From Seiridium cupressi (lineage: Eukaryota; Ascomycota; Sordariomycetes; Amphisphaeriales; Sporocadaceae): a stretch of DNA of 64,000 bases. This document shows positions 34,439 to 44,608 of this stretch, piece after piece. The translations under genes were made by a program, and so were the position numbers. Numbering within the stretch: the first letter of the stretch is position 1; every line of letters starts with the position of its first letter. The notes beneath the pieces are model-generated. The model saw nothing but the letters and a program-made list of their open reading frames with translations. It was not told the origin of the DNA and did not search any database. The stretch is taken from assembly GCA_036674765.1 (NCBI GenBank), contig JARVKI010000003.1:920543-984542 (forward strand). The letters run 5' to 3'.

Positions 34439-35509
34439 CATGATGCTTTATTTTGGAAAATCAACGTATCAGGGCATGACCTAGCTTCTATCAATTTTGA
34501 CGGCGCCACACGACCTGAGTTGGTCGCGGCTTTCGCCCACGACAATATGCCTGCCCAAGAACATGCTCATATGTCCATCTCGGATAGATCTGTTGATGAA
34601 GACATCCAGCTTGGCCACGATGCCAATACAATCGATGAGGCAGGAATTAGCTAACAGCGCCTGGAGCACTACCATCACAAGCTCAGAGAATAAATCACCC
34701 GAACACAGCCTAATGGTACCGTAGACAAACTGAATGTTTCTAGCGACATAGCAGATGAGGTAGATCCAGGGATCACTCTTAAGAAAAACGACAAGCTTGG
34801 AACGCAAGACCAGCTTCAAGGCAATACCAAGCACGGCGCTTCCCTTCCACAATTCGATCCCTCTTCTACAGCTGGTCATCACCATTCGATACATATCAGT
34901 CATCCCAGAGGCTAATGTCCAGGAAAGCTCAATCTCGGGTCGGATGGTTATTTCGCGAAAGCAGGGTCGCGGCCAGGGACGATAGCCTGGTCGGTGGTGG
35001 AAACATCACAGAGGACGGAACTGACCGGCCGAGAACCATTTCTGAAACTCGGGACGCCTCTGATCGTATTCAACAGTAAGCCATCGTCCATGATATTACC
35101 TGCTTTGGTGGCGCCATCGGTCGCTGCAAAGAGTGAGATAGCCGAAGAGTCTGAGACGACTCTTCGCAAAGAATCAACAATAGTCTCGTCTCGACCACCT
35201 ACTGTCGTATTTCCTCGAGGTAAGATGGATGTGAAGTTTCTATTTCCAGCTCTCGAGATTCCAGATGACGAGGACGAAGCTCCACCAAGCTTGCAAGAAG
35301 TGCGACTGGCATTGCCTAACAGGTCGGAAAAGGTCGTCTCATGCAGGGGCAACGAGGGTGAACCATGTAGTGCTGGATACCTCGACTTGGATGCGTCACA
35401 TGAGGCGGAGATCCAGCTAGGAAATGTCCATATGAGTGGGCTCGCCAAGGACACCGCCGGACTCGCCGTAGCCTCATCAAACTGAGAGCCGACACAGGCC
35501 TCCGCCTCG
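34439..35509 (+). pseudogene. Broken upstream coding region of the zinc-ribbon gene
   Basis: The same reading frame as the gene at 35510 stays open backwards to 34439. It is interrupted only by TAA at 34652, 34691 and 34913 and TGA at 35483. Over 34439-36274 (612 codons) that is four internal stops, where about 29 would be expected by chance (3/64). Translated segments are polar and protein-like (GATRPELVAAFAHDNMPAQ, SDIADEVDPGITLKKNDK, PALEIPDDEDEAPPS). No plausible GT-AG intron removes the first two stops. I read it as a decayed N-terminal region; the stops fit C-to-T changes in CAA or CGA codons. A different-frame ORF at 34188-34484 (98 codons) may be a further fragment. Alternative: long 5' leader. 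Confidence 0.5.
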
Positions 35510-36274
35510 ATGGAACCCGTGAGGACATCAAATGCCTTCATGAAAGGAGAGTCACACGCCAATAGTATCACGAATGCCTCCGTTACCACGGGTGCGACTG
35601 ATAAAGGGGGCGAAACACATGCCACCACCGCGCCTCATGAAGGCTTCAAGTGCAATACATGTCTTCAAGTAAAGCCCATAGACCAATTCATTGGCGCCAG
35701 ATCTGCCTATATCATCGTGATGAGTTGCCTGGCATGTCGTACGCTCGACCGCAAGCAGCTCTATCATGTCAGGAGGGAAGCCTTGTCCCAGCGCAAACTC
35801 AATGAATCGGAGCGAGAGAAGGTTTGCCACAAATGCCGCAAGCTTCTACCGATCGATCATTTGCATGCGTATAACTATAGCACCAGCGGCCGAATTCTCA
35901 AGACGTGCAGCAAATGTCGTAACCGAAAGCAGCCGGATTCTGCAGTGCAACGTGCTGGCCCTAAGAAATGCCATGTCTGTCAGGCCTTGCTCAAGAAGGA
36001 GGACTTCGCGAGGGCTGGAGAGCTATCCATGAGGGATGACGTCCAAATCTGTGAATTGTGTGCTGAGGAGCAACTCAAGGCATTGGTAGACGAGTTCCAG
36101 GATCCCGCACAAAGGACAACACATGTTGCAATGGTGTACGATTGTGCGTCTTGCAAGAGCGAGAAGGCAGAGGAGGAGTTTCTGCGCGATGTATTACTCT
36201 GGCAGGCATGCAACAAGTGCATACATCACCCAACTAGAGACGGAAAGAGCGGTGTTCGGCGACGATACTGTTAA
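35510..36274 (+). CDS. Tandem CxxC zinc-ribbon repeat protein, possibly the surviving end of a broken gene
   Basis: 254 residues, intronless from the ATG at 35510. Four successive C-x2-C ... C-x2-C modules are visible: CNTC...CLAC, CHKC...CSKC, CHVC...CELC, CASC...CNKC, with about 23-31 residues between the pairs. Internal spacing and aromatic positions (PIDQF, PIDHL, KKEDF, AEEEF) repeat, so the modules arose by duplication. The pattern resembles small zinc ribbons of the type CxxCxxxxxxxxF...CxxC found in HNH-associated and Stc1-like proteins, binding nucleic acid or protein. No catalytic domain is seen. The reading frame continues upstream into a stop-containing region, so the gene may be truncated. 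Confidence 0.6.
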   Translation: MEPVRTSNAFMKGESHANSITNASVTTGATDKGGETHATTAPHEGFKCNTCLQVKPIDQFIGARSAYIIVMSCLACRTLDRKQLYHVRREALSQRKLNESEREKVCHKCRKLLPIDHLHAYNYSTSGRILKTCSKCRNRKQPDSAVQRAGPKKCHVCQALLKKEDFARAGELSMRDDVQICELCAEEQLKALVDEFQDPAQRTTHVAMVYDCASCKSEKAEEEFLRDVLLWQACNKCIHHPTRDGKSGVRRRYC

Positions 36275-36327
36275 CGATGGTGAGCTATTAATCCCCTGGA
36301 GTCAGGAAACCTACAGGCCCCGGATGA

Positions 36328-36624
36328 GTACGAAGCTACACTTTTGGTAAACACTCCCAAAAGCAAGACAGCTACTCTCCGAGATATTGTGTAGTCAAGC
36401 TCAACCTCGAACGCACAATATCGAAAGCCATCCATAAGAGACAGCACTCCTTCGGTAAAGACGAGAACGCCGTGACGAAAAAAAAGTCAAGACTGGTTCT
36501 CTCGGACAACTGCACGGACATGGCCGGCCTGGTCAGGTATTTCTGTCACATCTTGACCATAGCGGTGGCGGCACGAACGGAGAAGAAGCTGGAATACGAT
36601 CCCAATCATCCAGCAAGAAAGTGA
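36328..36624 (+). other. Open, protein-like frame without a good start
   Basis: 99 codons open in one frame between TGA at 36325 and TGA at 36622, with a Lys-rich, regular composition (CVVKLNLERTISKAIHKRQ, DMAGLVRYFCHILTIAV). It could be the next exon or a fragment of the zinc-ribbon locus. No convincing splice connects them. Confidence 0.3.
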
Positions 36625-37311
36625 CCCGGACAACCCAGGTTTCCCTTTCCTCTTTGACAAAGTCGTACGGCTTCAATATGTCCATGTCTGAGGCGACCTC
36701 CAATCTTAATCGTGAGCATTTGTCTGGCGAGTCAGTTGGCTAGTCGGTCCCAAAAGCATGGGTTGAGAGCCGAAGATTCCTCTTACTCTATCCGTGCAAG
36801 TTTCTTGTCGACTAGAACGAACATCTGAATCGTTTGTTGCAGGACTATATACTTCTTCAGCTTCGCCGGAATCAGCCGCAACACGAACGGTATCAGACTG
36901 GCGTTATTATGCAGCTGGGGAACGATGGTGAGAAGATGGCAGACTTATGGTTCAGGAGCTTACCAAATGACTGATCCTGGCTGAAATGTGAAGTGCATAC
37001 ATGGTTCAGTTGTTAGATTTATGGAGCTTGTATCTGGTCAGAGCAAATGTCTCTGGACTACCTGGCTGTTTCACAACTACGATAATAATAATACATAAAC
37101 AAACACTCTCTAAGTGTAAACTAATAAACTAAATTCAAAAATTGGAGTAAAATCTGCCTCTACTTCGAAGATCATCCACTCTGTGCGCTACATCCCCGAG
37201 TGTTCGTATTGCTCTATGATTGAGCCCAATCGGCATCAGACAGAAGAACATACGTACTGTTGATCCCTGTCTTCGTCCTTTCCACCACCTCCTATCACAT
37301 GGCTATTCACA
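36625..37311. other. Intergenic, no gene seen
   Basis: Frames are short. The stretch 37078-37140 is very AT-rich. Confidence 0.5.
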
Positions 37312-37587
37312 TCAAAGATCCTGCTTTCCAAAAGATCCAACCTTAGGATTGAAGTGTAATCGATGTCTCTTCTTGTTCTCCCGGTTTGCATCTAGGCAAT
37401 CCTCACACTGAAGAGCCCCATCGGCTCTCTGCAGCTTGCACGAACACGTGCACAAGCAATCCTTATATGTCGGATGTGTTTTCCCACGAAGGCTTGCATT
37501 CCAGCAGACTATGCAGAAACCGCTCGGGTCGTCTTCCAACGCCCATGCGGAACAGGAGTGATGCGGGCACGCGCAGCCCTTCGCCAT
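37312..37587 (-). CDS. Small cysteine-rich protein (putative zinc-binding)
   Basis: 91 residues from the ATG at 37587 (MAKGCACPHHSC), with 11 cysteines and 6 histidines. Cysteine pairs are C-x-C, C-x2-C (CIVC), C-x-C-x-C (CLCTCSC) and C-x2-C (CEDC), followed by a basic tail (NRENKKRHR). No signal peptide is seen, so an intracellular zinc-binding role is likelier than a secreted effector. No family recognised. It lies ~1 kb from the other Cys-rich gene at 35510 on the opposite strand. Being short and lone, it may be non-coding by chance, but the density and pairing of cysteines argue for a gene. Confidence 0.5.
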   Translation of the reverse strand: MAKGCACPHHSCSAWALEDDPSGFCIVCWNASLRGKTHPTYKDCLCTCSCKLQRADGALQCEDCLDANRENKKRHRLHFNPKVGSFGKQDL

Positions 37588-37947
37588 TGTTTAGGTTGGT
37601 TGCGTGAGATCTCTGCGTCTCAGGGGGGTTTGAATAAATCCGGGATAGTTTTGCAGACTTGGCGCTTGAGAGTATATCTACGTGGTGTCAAGTACAAGCA
37701 GTCATCAATCCCAGGAGAAGTTGACTTTGCCATCTTTTAAGTTGATCGAACCTACACAAAGAATTTCCGGAAGAGGACGTGGCGCTAAAGACAAGGTCTT
37801 CTTACTAAAGTAATCTGCTTGAGCACAATGCAATGACGTCAAATTGAACGCTCCTCGAGTATTTCTCGAATTTGACAATATTCATATATGTAAGACTCCT
37901 GAAGATGTGGATGGTCTCTCATGGTTTTTAAACCTAGGCTCTGTGTT
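37588..37947. other. Intergenic, no gene seen
   Basis: Upstream of the small Cys-rich gene and downstream of the FAD monooxygenase. It contains no open frame of note. Confidence 0.5.
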
Positions 37948-39482
37948 CTAGTGATAATGTTGTTTGAAGTCGTACTCAATACTTGATTGTTTCTGTGAAA
38001 CAGTTAGATTTATGCATTGAAACGTGTATGTCGTACGTTACCAATATGAACTCTCGTCGCTTGCTCTCATGACCCTCCAAATCTTTCAAAAGTTTCAAGA
38101 ACGGATCTGTCTCAGCCACGGTCCATGGATCACTTTTACAAAGCCGATACATATTTTTCCTGCTTCTGGCATCCACGAACTTGAGAAACTTCTCTCTTCG
38201 GACCTCAGCATATATGTCGAGAATGTTCTCACCCGCTCTGCCTTCGTAGTAACCAATTAGGCAGTCTGCGAGTCCATCAACGTCCACTACAGCCGTCATG
38301 CAGCCATAACCTCCAAATGGATTGCAGACATGTGCCGCGTCGGCTGCTAAGAGGATCCGTCCTACTCTCATGTTCTCGACGCAGCGGTTGTGGATCTTAT
38401 ACATGTTCGTCTGCCCAGTGCTATACTGATCTGGCGTCGGGTGGCCTGGTAACATGCGCTGAAAGTGCTTCTCTCGTCGCTTGAGATATTCTTCTTCGGT
38501 AAGCCCAGCTTCGTCGCCAATTGTCACTCGCCAGAGTCCACCCTTCCCACGCTCTGCAAGCAAGCCCCAAGTCTGGCTGTCAACACTATAGATCCCACCA
38601 GCCCATCCATGCTCTTTGAAGCCGTCATACCGGAGCTGCCTTGACAATAAGCTCTGGGAGCAATCGAGAGCAGAAATGGGGATTTTCTCTTACATTCGTG
38701 ACAATCAACTGATAAGGAAATGTCTCACCAGGCCAATGTCGTCCAAAGAGCGACTTGCGCACTTGGCTCGTCCCGCCGTCACATCCAATCACATAGTCTG
38801 CGCCCAATCTCTGCTTCTCCTTCGCTCCCCTCCCATCGACTCCACCACCGGCGACCTCTACATCAACCCAAGCCTCGCCTGGATTTTGCCCTACTTCTAC
38901 AACTCTATGCTCAAACCTGACGTCGATAAGTCCTCTCCCCCGCCCCAGACAATGACGGTACATGATCTGTATCATGCTTCCTAGTGGCATAATCGTCATG
39001 CGATCCTCGTGGTCTGCAACACAACTCATGTCGATGCCCGCTAACTCACCTCCGTCCTCAACTCTCCGCCACCTGATTCGTGGGAAACTGGGGATGCTCT
39101 CCTTCCTTATATCGTCCAGCATGCCCGCTCGACGGAAGACGCGGGTGGCCGGTACGCCATACTATCACATATGAGGTCAGCTTTACGTTTTACGAGAATG
39201 TCTGATGAGTTATTGGGAGTTCGCAGCTCATGTCTCCGGGGCTAGAAATGGTCATTATAAAAGCTTATATTCCTCCAACAGGCTGCGAAAAGGCGTAAGA
39301 AACGATGAGAATTGCTTAACTTGTGATGCTCGCAGTCGGGTATCGAGTGCGGGGTAGGCTTCCAAGACGATAGAGGGAATGTTGTGCTGCGCCAGTAGTA
39401 ATGCGAGTAAGAGGCCCGAAGGTCCAGCTCCGACTATAATAAGTTTGGAAAAGGGCGGGTTGGGAATTTCATTTGGACTCAT
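37948..39482 (-). CDS. FAD-dependent monooxygenase (aromatic-ring hydroxylase type)
   Basis: Exons on minus: 39482-39321, 39161-38694, 38635-38042, 37992-37948; 422 residues. Introns are 159, 58 and 49 bp; the first has a GTTAAG donor. The N-terminal Rossmann motif is IIVGAGPSGLLLALLLAQ, followed by LEAYPALDTRLRASQYGVP. The mid DG motif is DYVIGCDGGTSQVRKSL. The FAD ribityl (GD-type) motif reads RILLAADAAHVCNPFGGYG, with the usual Gly-Asp replaced by Ala-Asp. A last 15-codon exon ends YDFKQHYH, fitting the family's C-terminus. Substrate unknown; phenolic or polycyclic compounds are typical. No membrane anchor. The neighbouring JEN transporter (40053) is on the same strand, 570 bp away. Confidence 0.87.
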
Positions 39483-40052
39483 GTTGTTTTGACCACACTG
39501 AACAAAATATGGAAATCAGAGTGCGCTGGCTGGGAGATTACCATCGGTAGTGTATTGAACCTCAACCCGAAGTGTGGTTCAATTAAGGACGGCCTTGTTG
39601 GCTGCCAAGCGTGTAGCCAGGCGGGCGTTCAACGTCAGCCCCCGAAAGTCCATAGAATGTAGCTAAACTTAAATAATCCTACATAAGAACTTCCTCGGAT
39701 TGGCTCTTAACATCCGAGCAGCCGACTCATTTGTAAATAACCAGGCACCATTTGAATCGTTTTACCAACGTCCTAGAACAAGTCGATGGGGGGTATATAT
39801 TTGGAATCCGACATCTCTACGAATGCGAATCATACGCGAGCGTGCTCTCCAAAAGCAGGACTAGAAGTGGTGATATGCAAATGATCCGCGCTTAATAGCT
39901 GATATCAATGCTACTACCTATTAAGCTCGGATGGCCGAATCCACACCAAGTTCTGCAAAACGTATCTTCAAAACCCACATATTCCTAACGAAACACGTTG
40001 GCCAGCCGCCCTCACTGATTTGTTCGTCCATGTAGCCCTTCAGCTAGTGACT
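39483..40052. other. Intergenic, promoter of the FAD monooxygenase
   Basis: 570 bp between two minus-strand genes, with no open frame. Confidence 0.55.
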
Positions 40053-42012
40053 CTACGCGTCACTGCCTTTACGGGCAGCCGCCTTTTCTTCATCCTCCTC
40101 AACATGAGGCTTGAAGTCGCGATGAGCAGTAGCTTCTGACAGGTCGGCATCTTGACTCGCGTCGAACGAACGGCTCAGGTGCTCTGGACCGATGAAAGTG
40201 AGGAGAATCACATAGGCATAGACACATCCCATGAAGATGCAAATGACCTTGCCATAATCATATCGCTTGGTCTCCCCCTTCGACGGGAGAGGGAATCGTT
40301 CGCCAATCGTTGACTCGATGGTTGAACTTGCTGACGAGACCAGGTTGCCCAACTGGTAACTGGTGCCGACCACGAAAGTCCGGAATGCCCCGGGTGACAA
40401 CTCCATCAAATGAATGGGGATAACGCCCCATGCGCCCTGCACACAGAATTGTTCGAAAAAGGCTGCTGCAATGATACCCTGGTTGGACACAAATGTATAC
40501 GGATAGAGCAAGGCACCACCGATAATACACATGACAATAATACTGAGACGGCGGCCAAAAATTTGGGAAGAGAAACCAACAACGGTACCACCAAGCATGG
40601 CACCAAGATTAGCCACGACCCTTTGAAGGTGTTAGCAAAGCCAACTAAAGGGGGTCTCGGGCGACGGTAGGAAGCCTCATATGGGAGGGGCGCGGTGATA
40701 CATACTGGGTGACAGTCACTTCATCTGGAAGGAAGCTGAACTGGTTCTGCAACATGGTCGGGTAGAGATCTTGAGAACCATGCGACATAAAGTTGAAGCC
40801 TGCCATCAGCAGCACAAGGTACGTAAGGAGCAGCCAGTGGCGTCTGATGGCGACTTTTCCTTCTTCGATAAATGTTTTGCCAACGCTCCCTCCTTCAGTC
40901 TTGCGCAGGTGTTGGTGGTGTTTATAGGTTTCTGTCTCCCCGAGACACAACCGCCAGATAATGATCAGAACCGGTGGACAGGCACCGAACCAGAACAGAG
41001 GACGCCATGCGTGGGGGGTGGTGTTGACGAGACCACGTGCAAAAGCGGCAGCAAGGAGGTAGCCAAAAGCGTATCCTTGTTGCAATATGCCGCTCATCAA
41101 TCCACGCGCTTCGACGGGGAGATCCTCCAAGGCAGTGGCGGCAGCATTGCCGTAAAGACCGCCCATAGCGACGCCGAAAAGAGCCCGACACGCAAGGAAT
41201 TGCTCATAGGTGTTACAAAAACCAGTGCCCTGCATTCATTTGTTAGTACACGGCACATGTTGAGTTGAACTTTTGGTGTTGGCCATTCCTGGCGATGCCC
41301 AGCTCGCGAACCTGCAGCCAAGGCACTATGGTGGCCTTGGCCCCGTGTGCAGAAACAAAACGTTCCAACCAAGACTTCAAAAAAAGCTTGGTATTGACCA
41401 CTTGAGCCGCATTTTGTAAACCCACTTACAAGTTCGAGTATAATAAACAGGACATTGTTGATGATGAAAGGCCATTTTCTTCCATATCTGTCGGCGGCGA
41501 CGCCGAAGATGATGGAACCGACAGATCGGAACATTAGCACCTAGAAATTGTGTTAGTGACACACTTACCCCAGTTGCTTAGGACGCGTCTCAGGTACTGA
41601 CCAGGGTGATTCCCCAAGTGATATCGGTGTTGGTAATGTCTGGTTTCGTCGCCTTGAAAGTGGTCACGAGACTGCTGACTGTCAACGAGACAGTGAAGAA
41701 GTCGAACGCGTCCCAAGTCTACGCAGCCACACGAGTTAGCTGGTGGCACAATTCGCTTTTCTGATCAGATGGCACCCATACCCAGGCGAAGAAAGCCACG
41801 AAGAAAAAGGCCCATTGGTGGCGGTTGAGCATTCGTAGCAGTCTGAAGGGGTTCGGCGCCTTCGCCATCGGCGGCTTCAGCGAACTAACACGCGTAGCTA
41901 CATACTTTCCAGCCGACATGCCGTGGTGAGGAGGAAACACGTTTGAGTTGTGCTCGTTGTAGTCGCCGGTGCCATCAAAGGCGCCGGACGTGGTCCTGTC
42001 ATGGGTAGCCAT
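40053..42012 (-). CDS. JEN-type monocarboxylate:proton symporter (MFS)
   Basis: Exons on minus: 42012-41782, 41718-41602, 41540-41430, 41229-40706, 40620-40053; 516 residues. Introns are 63, 61, 200 and 85 bp. Each splice gives the expected family text, e.g. FFAW-TWDAFDFF and ILEL-GTGFCNTYEQF. About 12 transmembrane helices. The MFS loop is GVAADRYGRKWP. The JEN signature NxxSHxSQDxxxT is present as NFMSHGSQDLYPT, the substrate-translocation motif of yeast Jen1. Expected role: uptake of lactate, pyruvate or short di/monocarboxylates at the plasma membrane, normally glucose-repressed. The acidic C-terminal tail contains Lys residues that could be ubiquitin sites. JEN1 and JEN2 subtypes cannot be separated here. 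Confidence 0.92.
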
Positions 42013-44608
42013 TCTTGCGCACGGGGGTCGCGGATGTTCGACCTCAGTCGTTTTGGGCAAAGAAGGTGAGTGACTCGGGCGGCTGTCATCTAATTCGAGG
42101 AGGATTGACAGGTTATTTAAGAATCCTTAAGAGCACTAGCCGACTGACAAGTACAAAAACAACCATGTCTCCCCCGGTTCAGTCAGCATGTGCGGGGTAT
42201 GACTACTCCCAGCCGTTACATCGAGTAGATGACGGCCTTCTACGGTAACGTGCCTGTTGGGGGAAGCCGCCAGGATTTCGTCGGGTTAGTGACGATACCA
42301 GATTGGCCACGATCTCCGTCAGGCCTAGGAAAGTAGCGCATGGATGGGGAAAGCAGCGCATGGATGGGGCAAGCTGCGAACATCTGACGAATGGTATCCC
42401 TGACCAGGGCTCAAGCTGCATTCGACCCTCGATATTTTGGCCACCACAATATGCAAGGGAGGGTGTGGGTGAAAAGCTGAGGGACACGGGCAGCAGGCAA
42501 ATGCCAGCGCCTGGGAATGTCCCGCTGTAGAAGGGCGTCGTGGTCGCATACATCCAGGGTATACAGGCACGCTGTGGCACAGTCAAAATTCCTTCCAATT
42601 TGACATGTCCAACCCGATGGTAATCTTGACGGCCATTTTTAATCTATTGTCGCAGTTTCCCCCATCTCCACCCAAGCGGGCACCTTGGGGAAAAGATGCC
42701 CGGGGGTCGCCCAGGTTTGGGGTACTGGGGAAAGCTGGTAAAACGACCCACCGACTACCGGCGCCGCGGTGCCATAGGTGGGATGTGCACACAGATGATC
42801 TGACTCGAGTGGCCAAGTGCCTACAACAGCTGTAAATCCAATCTCGAACAAGCCTTTTCGTAAATCTTAACCGTATGGTGAGTATACTGCAGTGCTGAAT
42901 ATCACGACCCTGTCGCATCCTGACACCGTTGGTGAGAACTATGGTGTTGCATCATCCGACAATAGAACCAAATCACTCGTCAAGCTACTTAGTATAGGTA
43001 GTTAGGGATCGTTAGCCAAGATTTGGGGTTTGCTCGGGGGCTTATCCCCACATTCTGCCCAGCCTCCAACTGATCCTAATTGCATCATGACAAACCGCAA
43101 AACACCGGGGCTAGAGTCGAACTGCTCATTTGCTCCCTCGAACAAATCACCAAGTTTCGTGTCGAAATGCCATACTCGAGGTTACCTGTGTCATCTGACA
43201 GCCGGAATTGGTTCCCGGCCGTCCTCGTAAAATTCGCAACATGGTGGATCTTGGGATTCAAGGCACAACGCGAGCTGACAAACTTTGGACTGGGATTTCC
43301 GCTATTTCAAATTAACCTGCTTCAGGTCATGATCGCTATGCAGAATAACGACTTTCCCCGGGGTTGCCTACTACCATCAGCATGTATCATTTCCAGCAGT
43401 CCGGTTCTGCCCTCTTCGAGCCCACTCATTAGTCTGGAATTTTGTATATGCTGGGCCATGAAGAGTCTACCTCCCCGGCGGGTCGACCCGCGTACGCCTA
43501 GCTAGAACTCAAGCCCACGAACTCAAAGCAGGAACAGGAGGTGAGTGAATGATCATACATTCGGATGTCGGGCGCTTCAGATGTTTAAAGTAATAAAATG
43601 TTAGGCTGCACGTTATGAATGCGCTTGTGGGCTTGTAAGGGAGATCCAGCCCCCCTAGCAAGCCTCTCTGTATTTAAACATTGTTAGAACAAGAGAGCTA
43701 ACAGAAAGTCATTGCACTTCTACATACTCGAGGTTTGCTTATTCATCTCCCTCTGGCGGCGCCTGTTAGTATGATTTCATCTTTGGTCCTGTGAGATTAT
43801 ACCCGACTAAGATTCTCTGCTCAAATCCCTATCTCCGGTATGGTCATGAGTGTCATTCATATACCTCCTCCGACTCTTTTATTTAGTGTAGGACGATACT
43901 TTATATACCTAGGTAGTCTTCAGTCGCTTTGTGACTCATATTATAGCAGGTTACTTCCAACCCCCGCAATTAGGAGCGTAAAGTCGTCTAAGAGGCATTG
44001 AACATAGGAGTATCTACTTCTACGGAGGCTCATATGCCGTGTCATTTTCTCATCGTGAGAATCCATTGGCATGCTCGGACAGTTTAATTGAGGCAAACAT
44101 TCATTTGAGGCCCAGAGGTATTTCCTTCCGTGGCTTGAATCCAAGTGGAACATTTGCTATGGTGGCGATGACATGATATAAAGTAGCCATGCTATCGTGA
44201 TAGGTCAATGTTTACATTGACGCCACCGGGTTCATCATGTCTCTTCCACAATCGGTCGGACCAATTAGTTTCAAAAGCCAGAAATCTTACATGAGACCAT
44301 GAAAGTGTGCGTCCACTGGGTCTTGCTGAGAAGAGTAAAGGTGGTGCTAGTACAATTTAGATGTCTTTGAATACAGAAGTTCGCCGAGTAATCATATAAC
44401 GTCTTAATTCAAAATCGTATTATAAAGACCGAGACATACATATTCTTAGCAAAATACACACGTAGCGCAGAACCATTACAGACGCCGTTGTCATGCGCCC
44501 AGTCCGAGTTCATGTCTAGGTCCCACGTAATTCAAAAGACGTAACCTCATGAGATCGTAATTTGGTAAAAACAAATTAGTCATCGTCATCGGAGGTTGCC
44601 CGTCACAC
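42013..44608. other. 2.6 kb gene-poor spacer
   Basis: Frames up to 141 codons (43080-43505) lack motifs and clash with overlapping frames. A 20-bp direct tandem duplication lies at 42331-42370. The first ~400 bp probably carry the JEN promoter. Confidence 0.5.
42331..42370. repeat. Two-copy 20-bp tandem duplication
   Basis: Copies at 42331-42350 and 42351-42370 differ at two positions and share the core AGCGCATGGATGGGG. About 320 bp upstream of the JEN start codon, so it might bear on its promoter. Confidence 0.7.

Noticed and set aside
34481..35628. Minus-strand ORFs of 140 and 226 codons opposite the zinc-ribbon locus
   Set aside because: They are shadows of the plus-strand frame, with Ser/Val-rich mirror composition and no motif.
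43080..43505. 141-codon plus ORF near the YVC1 gene
   Set aside because: Composition is not coding-like and it overlaps another frame; no family resemblance.
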